From JANQHS01 sp965267505 (GTDB taxonomy: Bacteria > Bacteroidota > Bacteroidia > Cytophagales > CCMP332), in contig OZ254081.1 in the NCBI GenBank assembly GCA_965267505.1, forward strand, positions 124,001-188,000: a DNA stretch of 64,000 nt, in the 5' to 3' direction. A program made the position numbers and the translations under genes. Positions within the stretch are counted from its first letter, which is position 1; each line of letters starts with the position of its first letter. The notes under the pieces are model-generated. The model saw only the letters and a program-made list of their open reading frames with translations. It searched no databases and was not told the origin of the DNA. Shown piece by piece: positions 9,390 through 18,190 of this stretch.

Positions 9390-9724
9390 AACAAAGCGTT
9401 TACATTCTCAGGCGGCCTTCCAATAACAGCCTTTCCATTGCTGATCACTATGGGTCGCTCGATCAAGATAGGATTTTCAACCATTATTTCAATCCACTCT
9501 TGCCTATTATTATCTTTTCCTTTGAATTTTTCCTTGAATACTTTCTCACCTTTTCTGATAAGATCTAGTGGTTCCAGCCCTAGCATCTTTAGGATCTCAT
9601 CCAGTTCCGATTTGCTTGGTGGAGTACTTAGATATTCAATTATTTCTGGTTCTGAATTTTTTGCCCTTATGAGTTCCAGGGTCTCTCTGCTTTTTCTACA
9701 CCTTGGATTATGATAGATCTTCAT
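9386..9724 (-). CDS. ArsC/Spx/YffB-type thioredoxin-fold reductase
   Basis: 112 residues from ATG at 9724, which shares one base with the hslV stop (TGATG). The start MKIYHNPRCRKSRETLELI carries the ArsC-type HNP-x-C-x-x-S motif with the reactive Cys at 9. The body has IIEYLSTPPSKSELDEILK and the C-terminal PILIERPIV motif with the substrate-site Arg conserved in ArsC, Spx and YffB. Glutaredoxin-linked arsenate reductases share this layout, but many Bacteroidota members sit outside ars operons, as here (neighbours are hslV and an amidohydrolase), so arsenate may not be the true substrate. An ArsC label would be the default; the biological role is uncertain. Confidence 0.82.
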   Translation of the reverse strand: MKIYHNPRCRKSRETLELIRAKNSEPEIIEYLSTPPSKSELDEILKMLGLEPLDLIRKGEKVFKEKFKGKDNNRQEWIEIMVENPILIERPIVISNGKAVIGRPPENVNALL

Positions 9725-10260
9725 CAAAGATTTTCGACAATGATATTATGATTGGTATAGATACAAATATCTGCAGCGATATTCAGACTCTCTTTTACAA
9801 TGGTCTTGGCATCCTGACCCTTTGCAAACCTCTTCATTGCAAGCGCAGCTGACTTAGCATACATAGCACCCGATCCTATAGCTGCCACATCTTCATCCGG
9901 TTCAATCACATCACCATTGCCCGAAATTGTCAGGATCTCTTCCTTGTTTACAACGATCATCATCGCTTCCAACCTTCTAAGGTATCGATCTGTCCTCCAA
10001 TCCTTTGCCAACTCAATGGCGGCTCTTTTCATGTTTGAGGAATAGGAATTGAGTTTCTCTTCAAAACGTTCCATCAAAGTGAATGCGTCAGCGGTTGAAC
10101 CTGCAAAGCCAACAGCCACATCCCCAGATTGAAGTCTTCTTACTTTTTTAACAGTGCTTTTGGCAACAGTATCACCAAAGGAGGCTTGGCCATCCGCACC
10201 AATAGAAATCTTGCCATCATGCTTGACAGCTAAAACCGTTGTTGATCTAGATTTCTTCAT
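9724..10260 (-). CDS. hslV: ATP-dependent protease subunit HslV
   Basis: 178 residues. After a six-residue propeptide (MKKSRS) comes TTVLAVKHDGKISIGADGQ, with Thr7 expected to become the N-terminal catalytic nucleophile after self-processing. GFAGSTADAFTLMERFEEKL, DWRTDRYLRRLEAMMIV and IGSGAMYAKSAALA are characteristic of HslV (ClpQ), the two-ring threonine protease that works with the HslU unfoldase. No hslU is in the window. The start codon overlaps the stop of the E2 gene (TAATG) and the stop overlaps the ArsC-like start, so translation is coupled along the operon. Confidence 0.95.
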   Translation of the reverse strand: MKKSRSTTVLAVKHDGKISIGADGQASFGDTVAKSTVKKVRRLQSGDVAVGFAGSTADAFTLMERFEEKLNSYSSNMKRAAIELAKDWRTDRYLRRLEAMMIVVNKEEILTISGNGDVIEPDEDVAAIGSGAMYAKSAALAMKRFAKGQDAKTIVKESLNIAADICIYTNHNIIVENL

Positions 10261-11858
10261 TATGCCAGCATTAAAACAGGATCCTCAAGATAGGCTTTGA
10301 AGGTATTGAGGAACTCCGCTCCTGTTGCGCCATCTACAACTCTGTGATCGCAAGAAAGAGTGACTTTCATAACATGAGTATTGACCAATTCTCCGTCGAT
10401 CAATTTGGGCACATCATCAATTCCTCCTACCGCAAGAATACAAGCATCTGGTGGATTGATTATGGCAGTAAATTCATCAATGCCGAACATCCCCAAGTTC
10501 GAGATCGTAAAGGTATTTCCTTCCCATTCAGAAGGCTGTAATTTTTTATCCTTGGCTTTTACTGCCAGCTCTTTTACTTCTCCTGAAATTGTATGAAATG
10601 ATTTCCCATCTGCAAATCGGATAACGGGAACGAGCAATCCTTCATCTACTGCAACTGCAACTCCGACATGGATGTGGTCATAATAGCGGATCTTATCATC
10701 AAGCCAGGAGGCATTGACCTTTGGGTGTTTCCGCAATGCCATGGCAGCCGCCTTGATCACCATGTCATTAAAGGAGATCTTCCCTTCTTCCCGCGCGTTT
10801 ATCGCTTTCCGTGCCTCCATGGCTTTATCCATGCGAATGGCCATGGTAAGGTAGAAATGAGGGGCTGAGAATTTTGAGTCTGACAACCTTCTTGCGATCG
10901 TCTTTCTCATTTGGCTTACAGGTTCATCCCTGAATCCTTCTACCCCTTGCAATGAAGGAGAGATCCCGGTGGATTTTGCTGGAGCTGATCCGGGTTTAAA
11001 GCTTTCTATATCAGACTTCGTGATCCTTCCATTGGGTCCGCTTCCATTCACCTGGGCAAGGTCCAATCCTTTTTCTTCTGCTAATTTCCTAGCTAGCGGA
11101 GTGGAAAAAATTCTTCCGTTCGAAGAACTCTGAACAACAGGTGCAACAGTTTCAACAGCTGGGCTATTCGTTCCTACTTCAGCTTGAACAGTTTCTTGTT
11201 TTGGTTCGGGACTTGGTGCAGCAGAGGCTGCAGGTTTTGTAGCCAATAATGGCTGAAAGTCTGTACCATCTTTTCCGATTATAGCAACGACCTCATTTAC
11301 AGGAACTGATTCTCCTGGTTTGGCCGCTTGATATAAAAGGGTGCCATCTTCATAAGCCTCCAGTTCCATGGTTGCCTTATCAGTTTCAACCTCTGCAATA
11401 GCCTCACCAGATTCAACTGGATCGCCAATATTTTTTAACCAGCTTGCAATAACCCCTTCAGTCATGGTATCACTCATCAAAGGCATATTAACCGCCTTGG
11501 CTGGAATTGAGGAAAGATCAACATCCGGAGTGGCCGCTGGAGCTTCTTCTCTTGCTTCCTCTTTTGTGTCATTTTCTGCCGATGCTGCTGGTGCAGAACT
11601 TGGGATCTCAACCTTTTCTCCCTCTTTCCCTATCACACAGATAGGCTGGTCGATCTTTACGGTGGATCCGGCTTCAACCTCAATAGATAAAACTGTCCCG
11701 TCGAAATAGGATTCTAATTCCATGGTGGCCTTATCCGTTTCCACCTCCGCTAAAGCATCTCCTGCTGCTACTTTATCTCCAACTTTGACCAACCAAGAAG
11801 AAAGAACACCTTCTTCCATGGTATCAGTCATTTTGGGCATATTTACGATTTCAGCCAT
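10260..11858 (-). CDS. Pyruvate dehydrogenase complex E2, dihydrolipoamide acetyltransferase
   Basis: 532 residues. Two N-terminal lipoyl domains each carry the lipoylation site ETDKATMEL (Lys43 and Lys161), joined by Ala/Pro/Glu-rich linkers. A peripheral subunit-binding domain follows (IFSTPLARKLAEEKGLDL, about 245-280), then the catalytic domain from about 300 with RRLSDSKFSAPHFYLT and the active-site motif SCDHRVVDGATGAEF near the C terminus. It transfers acetyl groups from E1-bound intermediates to CoA in the cytoplasm. Two lipoyl domains and an Ala-rich linker fit the pyruvate rather than the 2-oxoglutarate enzyme, which usually has one. It is the first gene of a coupled chain leading into hslV, and E1 and E3 genes are not here. 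Confidence 0.93.
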   Translation of the reverse strand: MAEIVNMPKMTDTMEEGVLSSWLVKVGDKVAAGDALAEVETDKATMELESYFDGTVLSIEVEAGSTVKIDQPICVIGKEGEKVEIPSSAPAASAENDTKEEAREEAPAATPDVDLSSIPAKAVNMPLMSDTMTEGVIASWLKNIGDPVESGEAIAEVETDKATMELEAYEDGTLLYQAAKPGESVPVNEVVAIIGKDGTDFQPLLATKPAASAAPSPEPKQETVQAEVGTNSPAVETVAPVVQSSSNGRIFSTPLARKLAEEKGLDLAQVNGSGPNGRITKSDIESFKPGSAPAKSTGISPSLQGVEGFRDEPVSQMRKTIARRLSDSKFSAPHFYLTMAIRMDKAMEARKAINAREEGKISFNDMVIKAAAMALRKHPKVNASWLDDKIRYYDHIHVGVAVAVDEGLLVPVIRFADGKSFHTISGEVKELAVKAKDKKLQPSEWEGNTFTISNLGMFGIDEFTAIINPPDACILAVGGIDDVPKLIDGELVNTHVMKVTLSCDHRVVDGATGAEFLNTFKAYLEDPVLMLA

Positions 11859-11877
11859 CCGTTAATTTTTAGGCGTC

Positions 11878-11907
11878 CAAAAATAATCCTATGACCCTTC
11901 ATTTCAA
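11878..11907 (-). promoter_or_regulatory. Bacteroidota-type promoter for the E2-hslV operon
   Basis: Reading on the minus strand, TTG (11905-11907), a 19-base spacer and TATTTTTG (11878-11885) match the Bacteroidota consensus TTG-N19-TAnnTTTG exactly. The -7 box ends 19 bases before the ATG, giving a very short leader, as is usual in the phylum. Confidence 0.7.
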
Positions 11908-11951
11908 ATTAATAAGAGAGGCTAAAAAGGAATCCTTTTATTATTTCAAAA

Positions 11952-13238
11952 TTGATAAGTCAATATTCTTATAAGTTAAGTGTAAAAGACCCGGAAGAGT
12001 TCTTTAATAAAGCCCTAAGTTTTTCCAAGGATTTCGAAGACTTATTGATCACGGACTGCCAAAGTCAAGCTTACCCATTGGGAGGATTTCGAAAGCTTAT
12101 CCTTTTAGGATCTAGAAAAAGGATTTTCAATGATGGTTCCTCAAGCTTCTTTCATTCCCTTCAAAAGGAAAGAGTTAGTAATGATTTCCTTGGTGGGTAC
12201 TTTGGATACGATCTAAAAAATCAATTGGCGGATCTAAAAAGCGAACTTCCTGATCCTTTTGGTTTTGAAGAAGGAATAATGTTGCAGCCTGAAGTGGTAA
12301 TAGAAATAATTGGGAATGAGGCATTCCAAATCAGTCCTGATAGCCAAACTGATTACTTAGAGAAAATTGATGCATTAAGTCCTATTCAAAAGGATGAATC
12401 GGGAATTATTGGCCCTTTTCAACCTCAGATGTCAAAATCAGAATACCTGGATAAGGTTCAAACGATCAGGGAGTTGATCAAAAAAGGAACCTTATATGAG
12501 CTGAACTTGAGCCAGGCCTTCATATCGGAAGCAAGCAATATTGATATTCATTCTCTTTATGCAATAATCAGAAGCTTAAATCCTGTTCCATTCTCATTTT
12601 TGTTCCGATCTGGAAAAACCGTGGTTATTGGTGCATCACCTGAAAGGTTCTTAAAAAAAGAAGGATCTGTTCTATGGAGTCAACCAATGAAGGGCACCCG
12701 CCCCCGATCATCCGATCCGAAGGAAGACGAAAGGCTTAAGAATGAGTTAATGAACTCCGAAAAGGAAATAGCAGAAAATATGATGATCATGGATCTGGTA
12801 AGGAATGATCTGGCAAAATCCTCTGAAACCGGTTCGATTGAAGTAGAAGAATTGTTCAAGGTTTACTCTTTCAAAACAGTTCACCAAATGATCACCACAG
12901 TGAAGGGCCGCATTTCTGGATCAACAGATCCTGTTGAAGCTATTGCAAATGCTTTTCCTATGGGGAGCATGACCGGCGCCCCGAAGATCAAGGCGATGGA
13001 ATGGATAGAAAATCTAGAGTCTACAAAAAGAGGGATCTATTCGGGTGCTATGGGTTATTTCGACCCAAATGGTGATTTTGATTTTTCGGTTTGCATTAGA
13101 GGTCTGATGTACAATATTGAAACCGGAATTCTCGGTTATCATGTAGGGGGAGCCATAACCTGGGACTCCGATCCGGAACAGGAATATCTCGAATGCCAAT
13201 GGAAATCAAGCCATTGGGGCCAATTATTTAAAAAGTAA
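11952..13238 (+). CDS. pabB: Aminodeoxychorismate synthase component I (chorismate-binding protein)
   Basis: 428 residues; TTG at 11952 is used because there is no in-frame ATG ahead of the conserved region. The C-terminal chorismate-binding domain (about 155-425) is intact: TLYELNLSQAF, FLFRSGKTVVIGASPERF, the MKGTRPR motif, EIAENMMIMDLVRNDL, NAFPMGSMTGAPKIKAME and IYSGAMGYF. The enzyme aminates chorismate to 4-amino-4-deoxychorismate for folate synthesis, using ammonia from a PabA glutaminase that is not in the window. Length and absence of a glutaminase or PabC domain favour PabB; anthranilate synthase TrpE and isochorismate synthase are alternatives from the same superfamily, but no trp or men genes are near. 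Confidence 0.82.
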   Translation: MISQYSYKLSVKDPEEFFNKALSFSKDFEDLLITDCQSQAYPLGGFRKLILLGSRKRIFNDGSSSFFHSLQKERVSNDFLGGYFGYDLKNQLADLKSELPDPFGFEEGIMLQPEVVIEIIGNEAFQISPDSQTDYLEKIDALSPIQKDESGIIGPFQPQMSKSEYLDKVQTIRELIKKGTLYELNLSQAFISEASNIDIHSLYAIIRSLNPVPFSFLFRSGKTVVIGASPERFLKKEGSVLWSQPMKGTRPRSSDPKEDERLKNELMNSEKEIAENMMIMDLVRNDLAKSSETGSIEVEELFKVYSFKTVHQMITTVKGRISGSTDPVEAIANAFPMGSMTGAPKIKAMEWIENLESTKRGIYSGAMGYFDPNGDFDFSVCIRGLMYNIETGILGYHVGGAITWDSDPEQEYLECQWKSSHWGQLFKK

Positions 13239-13246
13239 CTGACAAA

Positions 13247-13277
13247 TTGTCATATAATTCCTAATGGCTTAATTTTG
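13247..13277 (+). promoter_or_regulatory. Bacteroidota-type promoter for the miaB operon
   Basis: TTG at 13247-13249, a 20-base spacer and TAATTTTG at 13270-13277 fit the TTG-N19/20-TAnnTTTG consensus. The -7 box ends 17 bases before the miaB ATG and lies wholly in the short gap after pabB. Confidence 0.65.
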
Positions 13278-13294
13278 CAGGCTTAATCAGGAAA

Positions 13295-14725
13295 ATGGAT
13301 CTAATAAAGGACATAGAGATCGGTAATGAGCCTTCAAGGGAACTGACCGATGAGGTAAGGGTATCAAAGGATTCCAATTCAGGAAATCCAAGGAAATTAT
13401 ACATCGAAAGTTATGGATGTCAGATGAATTTTTCTGATAGTGAGATAGTTACATCCATCCTTTCAAAGGAAGGGTTTGATGCTACCTCAGATATTGACCA
13501 GGCTGATCTGATACTCTTAAATACCTGCTCCATCCGGGAAAAGGCTGAACTAACGGTCAGGAAAAGGTTAACCCAATTTCAAAAGATAAAGGAGAAAGAT
13601 CCTGGGGTCCAGGTTGGAATACTTGGTTGCATGGCTGAAAGGTTGAAAAAGAAATTGTTGGAGGAAGAAAAAATCGTTGATCTTGTTGCTGGACCTGATG
13701 CTTATCGAGACCTTCCGAACCTGGTAAAAGATCTGGATGCAGGAAGAAAGGCTGTAAACGTTTTTCTATCCAGGGAGGAAACCTATGCAGACATCTCCCC
13801 TGTTCGACTTCAAAGCAATGGAGTAACTGCATTCATCTCGATCATGCGCGGTTGCGACAACATGTGTTCCTTTTGCGTGGTTCCATTTACCAGGGGAAGA
13901 GAAAGAAGCCGCGACCCTGAAACCATTGTAAATGAAGCAAAAGACCTCTTTTCTAAGGGCTTCAAGGAAGTTACTCTCCTTGGTCAAAATGTTGATTCAT
14001 ATAAATGGTCTAATGAAGAAAGTGATTCAGACCTGAAGGTCAACTTTGCTCAACTTCTTGAAATGGTGGCTAAGGTCTCACCTGATCTTAGGGTGCGATT
14101 CTCAACCTCCCATCCAAAGGACATTACAGACGAAGTTCTTCATACGATGGCTGAATATGAGAACATATGTAATTATATCCACCTACCCGTTCAGAGCGGT
14201 AACGACAGGATACTTGAATTGATGAACAGGACCTATACCAGGGACTGGTATTTAGATAAAGTGAAGGCCATAAGAGAGATCGTTGGTGAAGATTGTGGCA
14301 TCTCATCAGATATGATCGCAGGCTTTTGTTCTGAGACGGAGGAAGAACATAAGGATACCCTTGACCTCATGAAAAAAGTTGAATTTGACTTCTCTTATAT
14401 GTTCTTCTATTCCGAGAGACCAGGAACTCTGGCTGCAAAAAAATATCCTGATGATATTCCATTGGAGACCAAAAAGAAAAGACTGCAGGAGATAATTGAG
14501 CTGCAAAAAAGACACAGCGAAAAAAGAAACAGGCACGATATTGGAAGAACCTTTAAAGTCTTGATAGAAGGAACTTCAAAGAAATCAGAAGAACATCTTT
14601 TTGGCAGAAACAGCCAAAACAAGGTGGTGGTTTTCCCCAAAAGATCATTCAGTGCCGGTGATTATGTCAAAGTCAAAGTCAATGACTGCAGCTCAGCCAC
14701 ATTGTTAGGAGAAATAGTAGAGTAA
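13295..14725 (+). CDS. miaB: tRNA-2-methylthio-N6-dimethylallyladenosine synthase MiaB
   Basis: 476 residues with the three MiaB domains. The N-terminal UPF0004 part holds the three Cys that bind the auxiliary [4Fe-4S] cluster (ESYGCQMN, LNTCSIRE, LGCMAERLK). The radical SAM core carries RGCDNMCSFCVVPFTRG (C-x3-C-x2-C) near 185-200. A TRAM domain closes the protein (about 415-476). It adds a methylthio group to i6A37 in tRNAs reading UNN codons. It is the first gene behind a clear promoter and its stop overlaps the next start (TAATG), so it is co-translated with the sigma-54 activator. Confidence 0.96.
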   Translation: MDLIKDIEIGNEPSRELTDEVRVSKDSNSGNPRKLYIESYGCQMNFSDSEIVTSILSKEGFDATSDIDQADLILLNTCSIREKAELTVRKRLTQFQKIKEKDPGVQVGILGCMAERLKKKLLEEEKIVDLVAGPDAYRDLPNLVKDLDAGRKAVNVFLSREETYADISPVRLQSNGVTAFISIMRGCDNMCSFCVVPFTRGRERSRDPETIVNEAKDLFSKGFKEVTLLGQNVDSYKWSNEESDSDLKVNFAQLLEMVAKVSPDLRVRFSTSHPKDITDEVLHTMAEYENICNYIHLPVQSGNDRILELMNRTYTRDWYLDKVKAIREIVGEDCGISSDMIAGFCSETEEEHKDTLDLMKKVEFDFSYMFFYSERPGTLAAKKYPDDIPLETKKKRLQEIIELQKRHSEKRNRHDIGRTFKVLIEGTSKKSEEHLFGRNSQNKVVVFPKRSFSAGDYVKVKVNDCSSATLLGEIVE

Positions 14726-15981
14726 TGGATCATAAGGACATCATAGCTTTAAAACAGAGGTTTGGTATAATAGGGAATTCTCCCCTATTGAATAATGCTT
14801 TGAGAATTGCCGCTCAGGTTGCACCAACCGATATGACCGTCCTCATTACTGGAGAATCAGGAGTTGGTAAAGAATCGTTCTCCAAAATAATCCATCATCT
14901 GAGCCATAGAAAACATGGTCAATTCATTGCCATAAATACCGGTGCAATTCCTGAAGGGACCATCGACTCTGAACTTTTTGGGCATGAGAAGGGATCCTTT
15001 ACCGGAGCTCATGAAGCCAGAAAAGGTTATTTTGAAGTAAGTAACGGAGGCACCATATTCCTGGATGAAATTGGTGAGATGCCACTTGGTACACAGGCCA
15101 GACTTCTTAGGGTTTTAGAGAATGGTGAGTTTATTAGGGTGGGCTCATCAAAGGTTCAAAAGACTGACGTGAGAGTTGTTACAGCTACCAATGTTGACCT
15201 TTTGGAATCCGTGAAAAGAGGAGAATTCCGGGAGGACCTTTATTACCGACTTAATACAGTTCCAATTTTTGTCCCTCCACTGAGAGAAAGAGAAAGCGAT
15301 ATCTTGCTTCTATTTAAAAAGTTTGCGGTTGATTTTGCAGAAAGGTATAAGGTAAAACCAGTAAGCCTGGATCCTACCGCTCAGCAAATGATCTTGAAGT
15401 TTAGGTTTCCAGGAAACATCAGGCAGCTAAAAAATATCGTCGAGCAGATCTCGGTTCTTGAGGTTGAACGGGAGATCAGTCCTGAAACACTTCAAAAATA
15501 CATTCCACATGGGGAGACCAATAGTCTTCCGGAACTTTACAAACCGAAAAGGGACGAAAAAAGCTTTGCCGAAAGAGAGATCCTTTACAATGTGCTTTTC
15601 GATATGAAAAAGGACATGAACGATCTAAAAGGTTTGGTTCATAAGATCATTTCCCAAGAGCCAGGATCAGAGCAAGTGTTGTCTGAGCATAGTGGGCTCT
15701 TCAAGGAAATGAGTATTCCCCAAAAGGAACCTGAGCCAGCTGAAACACCAGTCATCCTTGAAAAAGAGTCAATTCAAACTCCGACCTATGATCTATCAAG
15801 AGTAGAAGATGTCGCGCACGAACTGGAAAACGAAAGCCTTTCTCTGGAAGAGAAAGAAAAGGAGCTTATCGTTAAGGCTTTGAAAAAGAATAACAACAAA
15901 AGAAAGAACGCAGCCCAAGATCTTGGAATCTCTGAGAGGACTCTCTACCGAAAGATTAAACATTATGATCTTGAAGCTTAA
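14725..15981 (+). CDS. Sigma-54-dependent transcriptional activator (AAA+ plus Fis-type HTH)
   Basis: 418 residues. The AAA+ domain starts almost at the N terminus: Walker A GESGVGKE (43-50), the sigma-54 contact loop as GSFTGA (90-95, consensus GAFTGA), Walker B TIFLDE (110-115), and FREDLYYRLNTVPI with the arginine-finger region after it. There is no receiver, GAF or PAS sensor domain. A charged, Pro/Glu-rich linker of about 110 residues separates the AAA+ core from a C-terminal Fis-type helix-turn-helix (KNAAQDLGISERTLYRKIK). It should remodel RpoN-RNA polymerase at promoters with -24/-12 elements. Without a sensor it may be controlled by its level or by a partner. It is coupled to miaB upstream and overlaps lptE by 17 bases downstream. 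Confidence 0.92.
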   Translation: MDHKDIIALKQRFGIIGNSPLLNNALRIAAQVAPTDMTVLITGESGVGKESFSKIIHHLSHRKHGQFIAINTGAIPEGTIDSELFGHEKGSFTGAHEARKGYFEVSNGGTIFLDEIGEMPLGTQARLLRVLENGEFIRVGSSKVQKTDVRVVTATNVDLLESVKRGEFREDLYYRLNTVPIFVPPLRERESDILLLFKKFAVDFAERYKVKPVSLDPTAQQMILKFRFPGNIRQLKNIVEQISVLEVEREISPETLQKYIPHGETNSLPELYKPKRDEKSFAEREILYNVLFDMKKDMNDLKGLVHKIISQEPGSEQVLSEHSGLFKEMSIPQKEPEPAETPVILEKESIQTPTYDLSRVEDVAHELENESLSLEEKEKELIVKALKKNNNKRKNAAQDLGISERTLYRKIKHYDLEA

Positions 15982-16480
15982 ATCTGCATTCCTTTTTAGC
16001 CTCTTTTTCTTCCTTGGCCTACAATCATGTGGTGTTTATTCATTTACAGGGACTAACATCTCTCCAGAGATCAAGACAATTTTCGTTGATAATTTTTTAA
16101 ATATCTCAGGTAATGGACCAGCAGATCTTTCCCAGGTTTTCAGCGAAGGATTGAGAGAAACCTATCAGCAAAACACCAACCTGGAGGTGATAATGGAAGC
16201 AGCGGATCTTACGGTTAATGGGGAAATTACCAGCTACCAGGTAATGCCGGTTTCTCCTAATCCAAATGAGGTCGCTGATATCAATCGTTTGAAGATCGTA
16301 GTACGTACAAACTATTTTAACAGGGTCAATCCTGAGCAGGATTTTGAAAACAAGCAATTTTCGTTTTTTGCTGATTTTCCCCAAACGCAGGCCTTACAAG
16401 ACGTAGAAGAGGACCTTATTGATGAAATTTTTACACAGTTGTACCTGGAAATTTTTACAGAGACAGTCGCCAATTGGTAA
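15965..16480 (+). CDS. lptE: LPS assembly lipoprotein LptE
   Basis: 171 residues from ATG at 15965, inside the end of the previous gene; an in-frame TTG at 15923 is discarded because it would precede the signal peptide. The lipobox LQSC (Cys about 23) is followed by GVYSFTGTNISPEIKTIFVDNF, the conserved LptE start in Bacteroidota. LptE plugs the LptD barrel at the outer membrane and helps insert lipopolysaccharide. The SLRE-like segment FSEGLRETYQQNTNLEV and the TVNGEITSYQVMPVS strand fit the family. Position ahead of secG is typical of Cytophagales. Confidence 0.88.
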   Translation: MILKLKSAFLFSLFFFLGLQSCGVYSFTGTNISPEIKTIFVDNFLNISGNGPADLSQVFSEGLRETYQQNTNLEVIMEAADLTVNGEITSYQVMPVSPNPNEVADINRLKIVVRTNYFNRVNPEQDFENKQFSFFADFPQTQALQDVEEDLIDEIFTQLYLEIFTETVANW

Positions 16481-16516
16481 ACACATTAGCATTAACTTTA
16501 GACCAAATCTCCAAAA

Positions 16517-17818
16517 TTGAAAAAGGACCATTTCTACCAGCTTTTGAAAAATCCCGCCGAGGCCAGCTCTGTAGATATAAAATCTCTGAAGTCCCAATTA
16601 GGAAACACTAAGTACTTTGCGGCTGCGAGGGTCCTTTTGGCAAAAGTGCAAAGAGAAAGAAAGAGTTTTGACGCACATGAAGAAATTGAGGCTAACGGAC
16701 TTTGGTATCCCAATCTTCTGGTGTTAGATGAGGACATAGAGGAACAGATTGAAGAAGTTGTTTCAGAGCCGGAGGTAATAGAGGAGCAGAAACAGGAAAG
16801 CAAAGATATCACCAAAGACATTATTGATATTCTTCCTAAACCAGGAACACTATCAGAACCCTTCCCTTCTGACCCTGCTGAGTCTAAATCAGAACCTCAA
16901 ACCCCAGAAATAAAGGAAGAGCCAAAAGAGAGAGAAGAACCAAAAGCGGAGGAACCTTCTCAACCGGTAAGTGAGCAAGCTAAGCCAATTGAGGTAATTG
17001 AAGAAAAGCCTCAGGCTCAGGAAGAAACTGAGAGAGCTCGAGAAACAAGTGCGGTAGAATCAGAAACGGAAGAAGCAGCTTCTGGTGAAGATATAGCTGA
17101 TGAGGTAATGAGGAGATTGGAGGAGATGAAGAAGAATCGATTCTCCGTATCCAAACATGTGGATGAAAACCAAGAGACAGCGTCTAAAAAGAGATCTGCT
17201 TCAAAAACAAACCAAGGAAAAACCTCCGTAAAGTCTAAGTCAAAAGCTACACCTACAAAAACAGCTAAGGCAAAGCCTACAGCAGCCAAACAAGTTTCTC
17301 CAGACTCAAAAACTCAGGCTGCAAATAGCAAAAGAGTTGCGGCAAAAAAGAGTTCAACCAGAACGGCTAAAACCTCAGCGGTAAAAAAAACCGCTTCAAA
17401 TTCAGGGGCGAAAACAAAATCGACCCCGGCTAAAACTTCCTCAAAGCCGACTTCCAAAACAAAATCAAAACCGGCGAAGTCGAGTGAAAAAAAAAAGACC
17501 TTAGAGGAAAGTAAACCTTCAAAGCCAACCTCAAAAAACAAGGAGGCCAAACTTAAGGGGCAAAGGCATTTAATTCAGGAATTCATAGCAAACCCCCCGG
17601 AACTTTCCAAAGAGTTTAAGGGTGAGGAAGGGCCCAATAAAGATCTAGCAATTGATTCGACCAGTGAAAATCGACTGCTGGTTTCCGAAAGCCTTGCTAA
17701 GATACTCACCAGGCAGGGAAAAAAAGACAAGGCCAAGGAAGTTTACGAGCAGTTGATGTTGAAATATCCTAAAAAAAAGAGTTACTTTGCGGCCCAAATT
17801 AAAAGCCTCGAAGGATGA
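16517..17818 (+). CDS. Hypothetical protein with acidic and histone-H1-like low-complexity regions and a TPR-like C terminus
   Basis: 433 residues; starts at TTG 16517, no ATG precedes the conserved first segment. Three parts are visible. Residues 1-75 (MKKDHFYQLLKNPAEASS onward, with YFAAARVLLAKVQRE) look helical and TPR-like. Residues about 80-220 are rich in Glu and Pro. Residues about 220-345 are a Lys/Ala/Ser/Thr-rich stretch closely like the tail of eukaryotic histone H1 or bacterial H1-like proteins. The final 50 residues form a TPR-like helix pair (LAKILTRQGKKDKAKEVYEQ). No signal peptide is seen. Its job is unknown; the basic tract could bind nucleic acid or be an unstructured linker between the two TPR halves. 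Its stop overlaps the secG start (ATGA). Confidence 0.8.
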   Translation: MKKDHFYQLLKNPAEASSVDIKSLKSQLGNTKYFAAARVLLAKVQRERKSFDAHEEIEANGLWYPNLLVLDEDIEEQIEEVVSEPEVIEEQKQESKDITKDIIDILPKPGTLSEPFPSDPAESKSEPQTPEIKEEPKEREEPKAEEPSQPVSEQAKPIEVIEEKPQAQEETERARETSAVESETEEAASGEDIADEVMRRLEEMKKNRFSVSKHVDENQETASKKRSASKTNQGKTSVKSKSKATPTKTAKAKPTAAKQVSPDSKTQAANSKRVAAKKSSTRTAKTSAVKKTASNSGAKTKSTPAKTSSKPTSKTKSKPAKSSEKKKTLEESKPSKPTSKNKEAKLKGQRHLIQEFIANPPELSKEFKGEEGPNKDLAIDSTSENRLLVSESLAKILTRQGKKDKAKEVYEQLMLKYPKKKSYFAAQIKSLEG

Positions 17819-18189
17819 TTGTAGTTGTTGGTCTAGCGATCTTCGTTTCAATTTTACTTGTTTTAGTAGTTCTTTCCCAGAGTTCTAAAGGTGGAATCTC
17901 CTCTAACTTCATCGGTGCTGGCGCAAGCCAAATGATGGGTGTTAAAAGGACTTCTGATCTTTTGGAAAAACTAACCTGGGGATTTGCCATTTCACTTGTT
18001 GTGTTAACTCTCGCAAGCAATTTTTTTATTGCAAGACCAGTTGATGAGACAGAAGTAGAATCGATCAATGTAGAGAGAGCAAACGAAAGTAGCTTTCCTG
18101 CAGCTGGCGGACAACAGCAGCAAGATCAGTCCAATGATGGAGGCTTACTTCCCACCGAAAGCGGCGACCTGAGTCCAGAGGACGAATAG
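17815..18189 (+). CDS. secG: Preprotein translocase subunit SecG
   Basis: 124 residues with two transmembrane helices (about 2-20 and 56-75) joined by the conserved cytoplasmic loop QSSKGGISSNFIGAGASQMMG. That loop motif and topology identify SecG, the accessory subunit of the SecYEG channel. The C-terminal 45 residues are acidic and Gln/Ser-rich and are not part of the core fold. ATG at 17815 overlaps the preceding stop. Confidence 0.93.
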   Translation: MIVVVGLAIFVSILLVLVVLSQSSKGGISSNFIGAGASQMMGVKRTSDLLEKLTWGFAISLVVLTLASNFFIARPVDETEVESINVERANESSFPAAGGQQQQDQSNDGGLLPTESGDLSPEDE

Positions 18190-18190
18190 G

